The notes below the pieces were generated by a model, which did no database searches, was not told where the DNA came from, and saw only the letters and a program-made list of their open reading frames with translations. A program made the translations under genes and the position numbers. A stretch of DNA of 64,000 bases from Methanobacterium sp. Lineage in GTDB: Archaea; Methanobacteriota; Methanobacteria; Methanobacteriales; Methanobacteriaceae. Shown here piece by piece: positions 45,815 through 54,916 of this stretch; position 1 is the stretch's first letter; each line of letters starts with the position of its first letter. The stretch is from positions 1 to 64,000 of the forward strand of contig JAVSLW010000035.1 in assembly GCA_039666455.1 (NCBI GenBank). The letters are read 5' to 3'.

Positions 45815-46981
45815 TTAAATAATTAAAAATCCATTTGGAGTCAGGCTTGTTGCAAGCATAACCATGTTTATTTCTCTGTGTTCTCTAAAGCTTCCAAGTT
45901 GCCAGTTTTTCCTCTGGCTCCAAAAAGTTTCAATTGCATCTGCAAGTGATGAATAGTTTATGAGGGATGCAACCATTTCCTGGATGAAACTATCCCTTTT
46001 AAAACAGTTTTTATTATCAATAAACCATTTTTGAACGCTTTTAACACCTTCTATTCCAATTGAAAGTCCTAATTCTCGAAATGCAAGGCGATATTCTGGT
46101 GGAACTCCCAGAGGGTTGCTCTTTACAAATGAACCGATCCCCATAAGAGATGAGTTTAAAATCAGTTCAAGCAAGTTACTGTAATCTTTATATCCTTTCA
46201 TAATGAACTGTGCAACTCTTGAAGCATCAAATAAAAGCCCTCCAATCCCAAGAGGGTCACTGGTAGCCCAGCTCATACCTCTGCAGATATCTGCCATTTC
46301 CTGAATTTCTCTGTCAAGCTGTGGAATATCTGGTTGGTTGAATTCCTTGGCAGCTATTTGAAGCTCATTATAGGTTACAAAACCGTCCAGTGGGTCATGC
46401 TGTCCCATTGATGGAACAAGAGGATAGCTAAGGTCAATGCTCATTTTCCAGTGCATTATTTTCTTTTTCCTGTTAGCCGAAGTAGTGAACCCAGCATGGG
46501 CAGTCTGCGCCAGTTCAACTGCCCATTTAACATAAACTGGATCTTCTGTGACTATACTTACCTTATTAAGTGCATGCATCCATTTTGTGAGGTAATGATA
46601 GTATTGTCCGTCCTGATCCCATTCTAAGCGCTGATCCATTGGTTCGTATGGTTTTCGTTCATTCAATTTCTTTCCTATCCTCAATCCACCAATTGTGGGA
46701 TGTTTTTCAGCTTCAATACCTTCAAAACCGCTGATCCATCCAGATCGATGGTCATCATCCCTGTGCTTACCTAAAACATGGTGAACCTGATCTACCAGGC
46801 GGAGTGCAAGATCAAGATATTGTTTATCTCCTGTCTGTCTGAAAAGCTCAAGGTAGTTGCATACTGCAAATGCATCAGTCCACAGATATCGTTTTGGACT
46901 TTTACTTACTGGTTCAAGTCCGGTTAAGCTTGCAAAATCTATCATAATTTCTTTTACCATTTCAAGGATATTTTGTTCCAT
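45815..46981 (-). CDS. Hypothetical alpha-barrel protein
   Basis: A 388-residue soluble protein, rich in alternating helices with aromatic and histidine-rich loops (HHVLGKHRDDDHRSGWISG, YYHYLTKWMHALNKV). The pattern resembles alpha/alpha-barrel glycoside hydrolases or epimerases, but I cannot name the family. It lies 7 bases upstream of the pilin-like gene. Confidence 0.55.
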   Translation of the reverse strand: MEQNILEMVKEIMIDFASLTGLEPVSKSPKRYLWTDAFAVCNYLELFRQTGDKQYLDLALRLVDQVHHVLGKHRDDDHRSGWISGFEGIEAEKHPTIGGLRIGKKLNERKPYEPMDQRLEWDQDGQYYHYLTKWMHALNKVSIVTEDPVYVKWAVELAQTAHAGFTTSANRKKKIMHWKMSIDLSYPLVPSMGQHDPLDGFVTYNELQIAAKEFNQPDIPQLDREIQEMADICRGMSWATSDPLGIGGLLFDASRVAQFIMKGYKDYSNLLELILNSSLMGIGSFVKSNPLGVPPEYRLAFRELGLSIGIEGVKSVQKWFIDNKNCFKRDSFIQEMVASLINYSSLADAIETFWSQRKNWQLGSFREHREINMVMLATSLTPNGFLII

Positions 46982-47314
46982 TTTATCATTCAGATTAGTT
47001 TTTGAAGTAGCATATTTAATTTTAAGTGGTAAATTTTTTTAGTTAAATAGCAAATTAATGTTTAATAGAATATTAGTGAATACTAATTATCATAATGTTA
47101 TTATACTTTTAATTCTATGTGTAAAATCAGCATATTTATAATTAACTAAAGAAAGAATCATCAGGGAGAACTGGAAACATATTTTAAAAAAGGATGCCGT
47201 CAAGTAATTAATTTTGACATCTTAAATTTTCTGCTTTATTTTACAGTTTAAAGCTGTTTAATTTATCCTTTTTTGATTTTGAATTACTGGACAACTCCAA
47301 AAGGAGTAAAAGAA
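46982..47314. other. Intergenic region with short hairpins
   Basis: No gene is seen. ACTCC-TTTT-GGAGT (47292-47305, read on the minus strand) lies just past the stop of the AIR-synthase-like gene. An imperfect hairpin, GATGCCGTCAA with TTGACATC, lies near 47191-47221. Either may be a terminator. Confidence 0.4.
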
Positions 47315-48676
47315 CTATTTTTCCCTTATAAACTTTACCACTCTGTTTTTTTTCTTTATTGCATTTAAAGCAGCTTTTTCAACCTTTTCACGCATTATAT
47401 CAAAATTCTGAGGTTCTGTATCTCCAACAATTTTTTTAATCTTTGTATAAGCTGCTTCTCTAAAGAGTGGCTTTAATTCTTCTTCAGCACCATCTTTTAT
47501 AAGTTTCGCTTTTCCACTGTCATCAACATAACCAATTTTAGATATAGCTACATCTACGCTTGATATTGCTTTTTTAACCTTCTCTGCAACGTCTTCAGGG
47601 GCAATTATCATCAGAGAATCTATAGAAACTCCAAGAGGGTCAATATCAAGTTCTTCAAGCATATCAAGCACTTTTGGATTTATCAGTTCTCTTATCTTAT
47701 CATTGGAGAATGTTAATCCAAGCCCTGTTGTCCTTGAAATTTCATGTGCATCTCCACGAAGCCCACCGTTAGTAACGTCGGTCATGGCATGAACTTCAGA
47801 GAGTAATCCTGCATTAAATATGGCTTCTGATGCCTTTATGAAGTTTATATCCATTGTTTCACGTACTACATCAAACATGCCGTGATATATGGCTGTTGTG
47901 GTTATGGTTCCTCCTCCAGAACCTTCAGTCATTAAAATAACGTCCCCAACTTCAGCGCGCTTCCTTGCAGTTGGAGGATATTCTGATATTCCTATTGCAC
48001 CCACGGCGCTCACTAATCTATCGCCTAAAACCATGTCTCCACCAACTCGAAGCGTACTTCCAGCTACAAGTGGCACGTTTACAAGTTCTGAGACTGCACA
48101 AACTCCTGCAGTAAAATCAAAGAGTTTTCCAACGTCCCCATCATCTGCAAGGTGTAAATCGCTTATAACAGCAACTGGATCTGCTCCCATGACACAAACA
48201 TCTCTAAGTGCAGCTCTTGCAACGTGAAATCCTCCTAAAAATGGATATTCGCTTAAACGGGAGTGTATACCATCAACCGCTGTTGTTATGTAAACATCAT
48301 TTGATTCAACGCTTTTTTTGACCACTCCTCCATCGTCTTGAGCTTCAGGAGTTATAAAAGCGCTAGTGTGTGTGCTTGAGACAATATCTGCTATTTTTCT
48401 GTGAACGAAGAAATCTCCTTCACCTCGAGAACCAACACCAATTTCACCCATTGCAACATCTGCCCGGGGATACTCTATTAATTCCTTTAAAAACCCATCA
48501 GAGCATGATTCAATTTCCAGGGTATGTTTTACCTCTTCAATTACAGCATATGCCATTTTTGAAGCCTGTTCTGGATTAATATTCTTATATTCCAGAATTT
48601 TATCTTTCAAACTTTGCTGGATTGATTTTTCATCCTCAGTTTTTATTGCATGCCTTACGTAACCTTCTATGTCCAC
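47315..48676 (-). CDS. AIR-synthase-related (PurM-like) protein
   Basis: A 453-residue PurM-fold protein, longer than AIR synthase because of an N-terminal helical extension of about 80 residues. It shows GVGSRGEGDFFVHR near residue 85, DDGGVVKKS near 118 and ILMTEGSGGGTITTTA near 248. ATP-binding PurM-like folds occur in PurM, HypE and SelD. Methanogens have several such paralogues, and the reaction here is unknown. Confidence 0.75.
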   Translation of the reverse strand: MDIEGYVRHAIKTEDEKSIQQSLKDKILEYKNINPEQASKMAYAVIEEVKHTLEIESCSDGFLKELIEYPRADVAMGEIGVGSRGEGDFFVHRKIADIVSSTHTSAFITPEAQDDGGVVKKSVESNDVYITTAVDGIHSRLSEYPFLGGFHVARAALRDVCVMGADPVAVISDLHLADDGDVGKLFDFTAGVCAVSELVNVPLVAGSTLRVGGDMVLGDRLVSAVGAIGISEYPPTARKRAEVGDVILMTEGSGGGTITTTAIYHGMFDVVRETMDINFIKASEAIFNAGLLSEVHAMTDVTNGGLRGDAHEISRTTGLGLTFSNDKIRELINPKVLDMLEELDIDPLGVSIDSLMIIAPEDVAEKVKKAISSVDVAISKIGYVDDSGKAKLIKDGAEEELKPLFREAAYTKIKKIVGDTEPQNFDIMREKVEKAALNAIKKKNRVVKFIREK

Positions 48677-48697
48677 ATAATATTCTCCTTTGAAGTT

Positions 48698-49291
48698 TTA
48701 AATACCATTTACAAAGTTTTTCAAAATATTTAAACCCTTTTCTCCGCTCTTTTCAGGGTGAAACTGTGTAGCAAAGACATTGTCCTTGCATATGGCTGCT
48801 GGAATGTCAATTCCATAACTTGTGGTTGCTGCTATGATATTTTCATCTTCAGGCTTTACATAATAAGAATGAACAAAATACATGTAGTCATTATCTATTC
48901 CTTCAAGTAAACTGCACCTATTTTTAATTTCTAAATTATTCCAGCCCATGTGAGGTATTTTTAAACCTTCAGGTAGGCGTAATACTTCTCCTTTAAGTAC
49001 ATTTAATCCTTTTATTCCTTCACTTTCCTCACTTTTTGTAAATAGAATTTGCTGTCCTAAACATACACCTAAAAATGGTTTTCCTGCATCTATGTGTTCA
49101 TGGATTAAATCCTTGTAGTTTTCAAGCTGTTCCATGGCCTTTCCAAATGCTCCTACTCCCGGTAAGATCAGGGCATCAGCTTTTTCTATTTTCTGGATGT
49201 CTTGAGATACGATTGTCTCTTCACCTATCTTTGAAAAACCATTTTTGATGCTTTTGAGATTTCCAGACCCATAATCGATTATAACTATCAT
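48698..49291 (-). CDS. hisH: Imidazole glycerol phosphate synthase subunit HisH
   Basis: A 197-residue class I glutamine amidotransferase of the HisH type. It opens IDYGSGNLKSIKNGF, carries the nucleophile in LGVCLGQQILF near residue 77, the family motif PHMGWNNLEI near 113 and the histidine-glutamate pair in QFHPEKSGEKG near 178. It supplies ammonia to HisF in histidine synthesis. It lies 14 bases downstream of the nucleotidyltransferase-cupin gene. Confidence 0.93.
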   Translation of the reverse strand: MIVIIDYGSGNLKSIKNGFSKIGEETIVSQDIQKIEKADALILPGVGAFGKAMEQLENYKDLIHEHIDAGKPFLGVCLGQQILFTKSEESEGIKGLNVLKGEVLRLPEGLKIPHMGWNNLEIKNRCSLLEGIDNDYMYFVHSYYVKPEDENIIAATTSYGIDIPAAICKDNVFATQFHPEKSGEKGLNILKNFVNGI

Positions 49292-49305
49292 TTCATTTAC
49301 CTAAA

Positions 49306-50364
49306 TTAAGGAGATACAGACTTATCATGCGCAGCTCTGGCATAATAATCGTTTACACGGATAGTATCGTCCAGATGTGGTGTTGAAACTTCGTGTAAAA
49401 CTGTATTTTCCATTGCAACTATTGAATGAAGCTTTCCTGGCTCTATTCTTACTGTATCATTCTTTTCAAAGTACTCTTTACGGTCTTCAAATTCTATGTA
49501 ACCTGCACCACCTAATATGTACATGGTTTCATCTTTTTCAGCATGGTAATGGAAAGAGGTCTGATAGCCTTCTCTTATAAATAATTCCTTTGTAAGATAC
49601 TTTTCTGTGTAAATTAACACTTTTTCATATCCCCATGGTTTATCTTCCCTGTTTTTATATTCCTTTTTAATTTCTTCAAGTTCTTTGGAGGTGTCTATTG
49701 CCATCCAGAATAAACCATTCTCTTTGTAATAACCAAGCTGATTTTCCTTGGCCATCATTGGAAATACTGTTTTTTCAATATCTCCCACTTCAAAATCGCC
49801 GAAATTAATTTCGCCGTTTGAAAAATAAACTCCCCCGTTTATGTAATAATCAAGAAGAGGCTTTTCCTTAAATGAAACAAGTTTATCCCCACTTATTTCA
49901 ACTATACCATATGGTGAAACCATTTTGGTGATGAACATGGAAAGAGGATAATCTGATTTTGCACCCTGATAAATCATCTTTTTTATGTTTAAATCAGCTA
50001 CAACATCTCCATTCCGTATTACACACTGTTCACCTTTGTTAACATGTTCCATACCTAATCTTATGGCATTTAATGTTCCGAGGGGCTCGTCTTCTATTAC
50101 GTATTCAATTTTCATTCCATTGTAACTGTTTCCATATCGTTCCTGGATTTTTTCGCTTAAAAATCCGGTTAAAAGAAGCACACGTTCTACACCAGCATTT
50201 TTAAAATCAAAAATTTGTTTATCAAGGATAGTATAATTGTTCTGACCCTTTAAAATGGAGTAATTATCTTTAATTTCAATTAAAGGCTTGGGAATTCGTT
50301 CTGTAAGTGGTCTTAATCTTTTTCCAAAGCCGCCGCAAAGTATCATGCCTGTGGTACTGTTCAT
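49306..50364 (-). CDS. Sugar nucleotidyltransferase fused to a cupin domain
   Basis: A 352-residue protein. Residues 1 to about 225 form a nucleotidyltransferase (ILCGGFGKRLRPLTERIPKP, VIRNGDVVADL). Residues about 235-335 form a mannose-6-phosphate-isomerase-type cupin (GYQTSFHYHAEKDETMYIL, VRIEPGKLHSIV). It resembles sugar-1-phosphate guanylyl/nucleotidyl-transferases joined to an isomerase, but is shorter. The sugar is unknown. It is probably used in surface glycan synthesis. Confidence 0.82.
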   Translation of the reverse strand: MNSTTGMILCGGFGKRLRPLTERIPKPLIEIKDNYSILKGQNNYTILDKQIFDFKNAGVERVLLLTGFLSEKIQERYGNSYNGMKIEYVIEDEPLGTLNAIRLGMEHVNKGEQCVIRNGDVVADLNIKKMIYQGAKSDYPLSMFITKMVSPYGIVEISGDKLVSFKEKPLLDYYINGGVYFSNGEINFGDFEVGDIEKTVFPMMAKENQLGYYKENGLFWMAIDTSKELEEIKKEYKNREDKPWGYEKVLIYTEKYLTKELFIREGYQTSFHYHAEKDETMYILGGAGYIEFEDRKEYFEKNDTVRIEPGKLHSIVAMENTVLHEVSTPHLDDTIRVNDYYARAAHDKSVSP

Positions 50365-50451
50365 TTTATCACCAAATAATCCATTACTGTTATTTTTATT
50401 TTCACAGATATTAATCTGCTGGAGATTTGAATTTCAATTTAAATATACATA

Positions 50452-51555
50452 TTAATCTATTTTTTTATTCAGGACTTTTTTTACTGCATCACCAAAATCT
50501 GAACCCACAATTTCATGCACACCTAAGGTTTTAGCATGTGCATCAAGTTCTGTGACAACATGGGTGTAACCTAACTCTTTTAAGGGCTTAACAAGTCTCG
50601 GACCGTCTGTTATTGCTAAAGTCTCTGCATTCAGTGTTTCTATGGGTAGTGCATGGGGCACTCCTGCAACAACAACAAAATCTACATCAATATCCTTTAA
50701 AGCTTCAACAGCTTTTTTTCCAGTTACCGGATATTCATCAAGCCCACCGGTGATAACATCAATTTCAATGCCGTTATTTTTGAGTTCTTTTTTGATATTT
50801 GCTGCGTGTTGTCTTATTCTTGGAAGTCCTGTGTTTTCATCGAGGTTTGCAATTATAAAAGGCATATTATTGGGGTTTATTTTGTTAAATTGAATTTTCA
50901 ATATGTCTGAAAATAAATATGATGTTTCTTTTTTTGCATTTAACACTATCACAGTCTTTTTGTTGTTTTTTAATTTTTCAACAAGTATGGAAGCTATTTC
51001 ATCCTTATCGTCACCATACGATGGGGCTATGTAACCTCCTTTGGCCATTCCTCTGGTTTTTTCTATTTCTGTAGCTAATCTAAGCATTTTTGACTGTCTT
51101 TCTGTTTCTTCTTTTGAGATTATCCCTCCATTACTTGCCGCTTCTAAAACTGCTATTGCACCTTCTGTATTGTCTCCTTCGCTTAAGCCTCCGTGAGATT
51201 CAACAATAAGTACTTTAGCATTTATATCTGCGTTTGAAACAGCCTCTTTAAGGTCTTCCCCTATTATCATACTGGCGCAGGTTCCAACAATTCCCACAAG
51301 CTGGGGAGAGAACATGGAATCCACTTCTTTCAGTGTTTCTTCCAGTTTGGCTGATGCTCCAAAGATAAAATCATTTTCAGACATTGCAGTGGTTACAACT
51401 CTTACACCGTCATTTTCAAGGAGTCTTCCTGTTCTAAAACAACAGCCATGAGGGCCGTGCAGTATGATAACGTCAGTATTCATGTCTCTTAATGTATATA
51501 ATGATGCTGCGATTGGACTTGGTCTTGGATGCAAATTTTCACCTCTAAATAGCAA
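50452..51555 (-). CDS. cfbD: Ni-sirohydrochlorin a,c-diamide reductive cyclase subunit CfbD
   Basis: A 367-residue NifD-like protein. Cysteines in LHGPHGCCFRTGR near residue 38 and VGIVGTCASMIIGED near 90 are the expected Fe-S ligands. CfbC-CfbD reduce and cyclise the Ni-chlorin to 15,17(3)-seco-F430, a step unique to methanogen F430 synthesis. CfbC is not adjacent. The start is the TTG/ATG at 51555, preceded on the minus strand by GAGGTG. Confidence 0.92.
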   Translation of the reverse strand: MLFRGENLHPRPSPIAASLYTLRDMNTDVIILHGPHGCCFRTGRLLENDGVRVVTTAMSENDFIFGASAKLEETLKEVDSMFSPQLVGIVGTCASMIIGEDLKEAVSNADINAKVLIVESHGGLSEGDNTEGAIAVLEAASNGGIISKEETERQSKMLRLATEIEKTRGMAKGGYIAPSYGDDKDEIASILVEKLKNNKKTVIVLNAKKETSYLFSDILKIQFNKINPNNMPFIIANLDENTGLPRIRQHAANIKKELKNNGIEIDVITGGLDEYPVTGKKAVEALKDIDVDFVVVAGVPHALPIETLNAETLAITDGPRLVKPLKELGYTHVVTELDAHAKTLGVHEIVGSDFGDAVKKVLNKKID

Positions 51556-51822
51556 TTCAGTGGTAAACCATGTTTTTTGAAATAATTTGTTATGAATGGA
51601 ATGTTAATAGTGCTCTCTGTTTATATCTTGATCAGTTTTTTATTTATATTTAAAGATTCTATAGAATTTAAACATCGAGTCTTAAAATGTTTATTTAATG
51701 TGGAGAACAGGGCATATTCAATTTTTGAATAAAATCAGATGTTAACTTTAATCACCTGGAAATTTAAATTTAATGTGATATTATTGGAATGATAAGTTAA
51801 AAACCTGTTAAATTAAAAGTGT

Positions 51823-52029
51823 TGAAGAAAAAACACGATTACAACCTATTTAAAAAACAACCTCTACCATTCATAGAAACATTAAAGAACACATGATTCA
51901 AGTACCAGAGGATAACAAAATATAACAAAGAATTAAGAAGAGAAAGAGTTGCATCGGGATATACGATAGGTAAAATGAAAAAATATAAGATCATGAGATC
52001 CAGATTCATTATGTTAAGGAGTTCTAATG
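51823..52029 (+). pseudogene. Remnant of an IS5-like transposase C-terminus
   Basis: One plus-strand frame reads KHDYNLFKKQPLPFIETLKN, then TGA, then KYNKELRRERVASGYTIGKM followed by KKYKIMRSRF. The last stretch resembles the C-terminal YNKELxxERVxxExxIGxxKxxxI region of IS5/DDE_Tnp_4-type transposases. No terminal repeats or N-terminal part were found. The remnant runs into the start of the next gene. Confidence 0.55.
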
Positions 52030-52761
52030 AATAAAATCAGCTTTTCATTTATAATAATCATTATATCAGTAATTATATTAGCAGGATTAATGGATTATTC
52101 TGATTTATATAAGGATTATCAAAAAGAAGGTTTAAGTCTTAATTCCATTGGATCATATTCTGTTCAGGTATTGGGGAGCGCAGATTATGGAGTTGTTTTA
52201 AAAAGCGGGCCTTACGGGAACCTAAACAGAACACAAAAAATTGCTTTTATTGTGGGAGTTCATCCATTAGAGATAAATTCTCATAAAACCATTGCTAAAT
52301 CTATTTTAAGCTTAAATAAATCTGCTAATTATTCTTATTATATCTATAGCGTGAATGTTACTAAAGATAGGGATTTGTACAACGAGGGAAGAATGAATGG
52401 GCAGCTGCTGGCAAGTAAATTTGCTGTTCCAGATATAATACAGAATAACTATGATCTGGTGGTGGATGTGCATTCTCATAGCGGGGGTAATTACCTTGAA
52501 GAATTTTTCATCTTTGCTCCCAGGGAGGATGTTAGATCAAAGTCTATTGCCACCAAACTAATAGCTGAATTACCGGGAATTGTTTATTATCTACCTCCTA
52601 AAGAAAAAGGTCCAACAAGCCCTCTTTATGTTACAATACCCATAATAAACTCTGGAACACCAGCAATAATATATGAAACCTATAGATACGAACCATATGA
52701 AACGTCTTTAAAGCATGCTGCTGATTTTATAAGGGCAGTTGAAAAAATTGAAGTGAATTGA
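52027..52761 (+). CDS. Secreted M14-like zinc hydrolase
   Basis: A 244-residue protein with an N-terminal hydrophobic segment (residues 5-21), so exported or membrane anchored. VGVHPLE near residue 78 matches the HxxE metal pair of M14 carboxypeptidases and their relatives, VVDVHSHSG near 141 is a plausible third ligand, and AIIYETYRYE near 218 fits the catalytic glutamate. The substrate is unknown; pseudomurein peptides are a possibility only. It overlaps sfsA by about 4 bases. Confidence 0.6.
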   Translation: MNKISFSFIIIIISVIILAGLMDYSDLYKDYQKEGLSLNSIGSYSVQVLGSADYGVVLKSGPYGNLNRTQKIAFIVGVHPLEINSHKTIAKSILSLNKSANYSYYIYSVNVTKDRDLYNEGRMNGQLLASKFAVPDIIQNNYDLVVDVHSHSGGNYLEEFFIFAPREDVRSKSIATKLIAELPGIVYYLPPKEKGPTSPLYVTIPIINSGTPAIIYETYRYEPYETSLKHAADFIRAVEKIEVN

Positions 52762-53480
52762 AAATGATAATCAAAAATTTAATAAAGGGAAAATTTGTAG
52801 AGAGGCCTAACCGATTCACCGTAACGTTCAAATACAATAATAAAATTGAAAATGCACATTTAAGAGATCCTGGAAGACTTAAAGAACTCTTAATTGATAA
52901 TGCAGACTTGATTTTAAGGCCCGCCTTAAATACTGAAAATAGGAAGACTAAATTTGATGTAATAGGCGTTTTAAAGGAGAATTTGTGGGTATTAATAAAC
53001 TCTGGGTTTCATGAGAGTATGGCTGCCGATTTAATTGATTCACAAACTATAAACGAATTTAAAGGTTATTCTGTTGAAAAAAGAGAGTACACTTACGGTA
53101 AAAGCAGAATTGATTTTCTGCTTTCAGCTGAAAAGAGTGCAAAAATGCTGGTTGAAGTTAAAGGATGCACGCTGGTTGAGGAGGGATTGGCCAAATTTCC
53201 AGATGCACCAACTTCAAGAGGTAAAAGACATGTTAAAGAACTCATAAAAGCCAGAAAAAAAGGATTTAATGCATCGATATTATTTTTAATAACCTGTGAG
53301 GATGCAAAATTCTTTTCTCCGAATTTCAAGATGGATCCCCATTTTTCAAATGCTTTAAAGGAAGCATATAAAAAAGGAGTTAACATAATTGCTTATTCAT
53401 TTAAAAATAAATACAAAAAAGGAATTTTGGAAATAAAACCTTTTAAAAGAATTAAAATAGGTTTTAAATCTTTAATTTAA
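52758..53480 (+). CDS. sfsA: SfsA-family nuclease
   Basis: A 240-residue SfsA protein with FVERPNRFTVTF near the N-terminus, DPGRLKELL near residue 35 and the PD-(D/E)xK-type active-site stretch RIDFLLSAEKS...LVEVKGCTL near 110-135. FPDAPTSRGKRHVKEL is also conserved. The family has nucleic-acid nuclease activity and was first described as a sugar fermentation stimulation protein. The start may be the TTG at 52758 or the ATG at 52764. Confidence 0.92.
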   Translation: MKMIIKNLIKGKFVERPNRFTVTFKYNNKIENAHLRDPGRLKELLIDNADLILRPALNTENRKTKFDVIGVLKENLWVLINSGFHESMAADLIDSQTINEFKGYSVEKREYTYGKSRIDFLLSAEKSAKMLVEVKGCTLVEEGLAKFPDAPTSRGKRHVKELIKARKKGFNASILFLITCEDAKFFSPNFKMDPHFSNALKEAYKKGVNIIAYSFKNKYKKGILEIKPFKRIKIGFKSLI

Positions 53481-53939
53481 GTTTATGGGCAGGATGCAAT
53501 TTCCAGGTGAATACTTATCATAGATTTATTTAGTTTCGCAAAAAAACTAAAAACAACAATTTCCATGCCTGAGCATGTTGAAAAGGATATCCCTACAAAC
53601 CTATTAAAGGATCACAGATTAATGCTATGAAACATACATTTTTCATAAAATCAGAGTATTTTAACCATATCTACAAATTATTTTACTACTGATAATACGA
53701 TTTCTCGCCTTTTTTTAGCCCATTTCCTGTATTTGCAATTCATCCTATATTTCTCTGTACTTATCCAGAAAATATTGGTTTAACGACTTTATGATACTCA
53801 TATGGCTATAATACTAATTTGTATATACTGATTTAAACAGATTTTAACCTAATTCGATCCATCAATTAATAAGACCCAAGATTTAAATAGATCTAAAGAA
53901 CAAACACATTAATCGAAGTTCTCCTATGCAATAAGCTGA
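53481..53939. other. Intergenic region after sfsA
   Basis: No gene is seen. TTTAGTTT (53529-53536) and AAACTAAA (53544-53551) form an 8-bp hairpin just past sfsA that may be a terminator. Confidence 0.35.
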
Positions 53940-54065
53940 TTTAATGATATTGTAAATCTGATTAGATATGAAAAACCATTATATCTTGCAATAAACACTG
54001 ACAACAAATTTGCATACATTGGAACTTGCCAAACCGAACCAGTAGGAGAACAAGAAGGTGTATAA
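53940..54065 (+). pseudogene. Short open remnant, unrecognised
   Basis: A stop-bounded frame reads RYEKPLYLAINTDNKFAYIG and continues to EPVGEQEGV with no start codon in reach. The composition looks coding, but the family is not recognised. It may be the 3' end of a lost gene. Confidence 0.3.
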
Positions 54066-54092
54066 AGAAATTAATGGATAGAGAGTGATGAT

Positions 54093-54500
54093 ATGGGCGA
54101 TGATGGCAATAAACCTATAAGAGGGTTGGATAGCAATATGTATAACGCAGTAGTACTGATAGCTGCATTAATAGTGCTTGGTGTAGCATTTGTTTCAACT
54201 AGAGCGGGACTAACTGAAGCTAATGATGTTTTAGCACTGTTTAGTGGATTAACAAGTGTAATTGGTATAATCATAGGAGCATATTTTGGTATAAATGTTG
54301 GCGCTGCAGGAAAAAAGGAAGCAGTAGCTGCAGAAGCAGCATTAAAAGAAGACGCAATGAAAAAACGAGAATCTGCATTAGAAAAAAGAGACAACGCAAT
54401 ACAAGCTGCACAGGATTTAGCTCTACTTGTAACACCAGACCAGATAAAAAGCTTAACTCCAGAAACACAGCAAATATTCCTTAAAAACTTTAAACAATGA
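54093..54500 (+). CDS. Small membrane protein with cytoplasmic coiled coil
   Basis: A 135-residue protein. Two hydrophobic helices (about residues 18-35 and 45-68, glycine rich) are followed by a charged helical tail, KEAVAAEAALKEDAMKKRES. I do not recognise the family. A protein of similar layout lies on the other side of the adhesin gene at 57854. A weak ribosome binding site, GAGTGATGAT, precedes the ATG. Confidence 0.6.
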   Translation: MGDDGNKPIRGLDSNMYNAVVLIAALIVLGVAFVSTRAGLTEANDVLALFSGLTSVIGIIIGAYFGINVGAAGKKEAVAAEAALKEDAMKKRESALEKRDNAIQAAQDLALLVTPDQIKSLTPETQQIFLKNFKQ

Positions 54501-54641
54501 AAAAAAGAGTTTAAAAAGGGTTTGATTAGATCAAATCAGATAAAATTTTATTTTAAAAAAATAATACAGAATTTCTATTTACTTCCTTTTTGAGTTTTTT
54601 TTTGATGTTTTCACATAACAAGGAAAGGGGATATCATAATT

Positions 54642-54848
54642 ATGGATAAAGGCTATTACAGCTACTATAATTATTTAGTTGGAATATCAAGGTTTAGGAT
54701 CCTTCCTATCATCTTCTAAGGAAAGATTTCAAAATAAAGAAAGTTTTAGGCCTTTTAAGTTATCCTTTAAGCTCTTAAGCTCTGATCAGTTAGTTTATAG
54801 TTTCAGCATGCAGAGCATCATTAACAGTGCCTGGTTCAACAGGCTCTA
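54642..54848 (+). pseudogene. Transposase remnant related to the IS at 58443-59741
   Basis: The plus strand reads DKGYYSYYNYLVGISRFRIL and stops, then resumes in another frame. This matches DKGFYSACNYLIGINKYKIV in the transposase at 58723-59571, including the catalytic aspartate region. Both frames are broken, so it is dead. It lies between the small membrane protein and the adhesin. Confidence 0.65.
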
Positions 54849-54916
54849 AGTTATTAAAATAAAATACATGATATTCAGAGAGTTAATTTTAAAAAAATAA
54901 AAAAATGAAAGAGTTT

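Noticed and set aside
53574..53633. Short frame starting MPEHVEKDIPTNLLKDHRL
   Set aside because: It has about 20 codons, no clear ribosome binding site, and no recognisable product.
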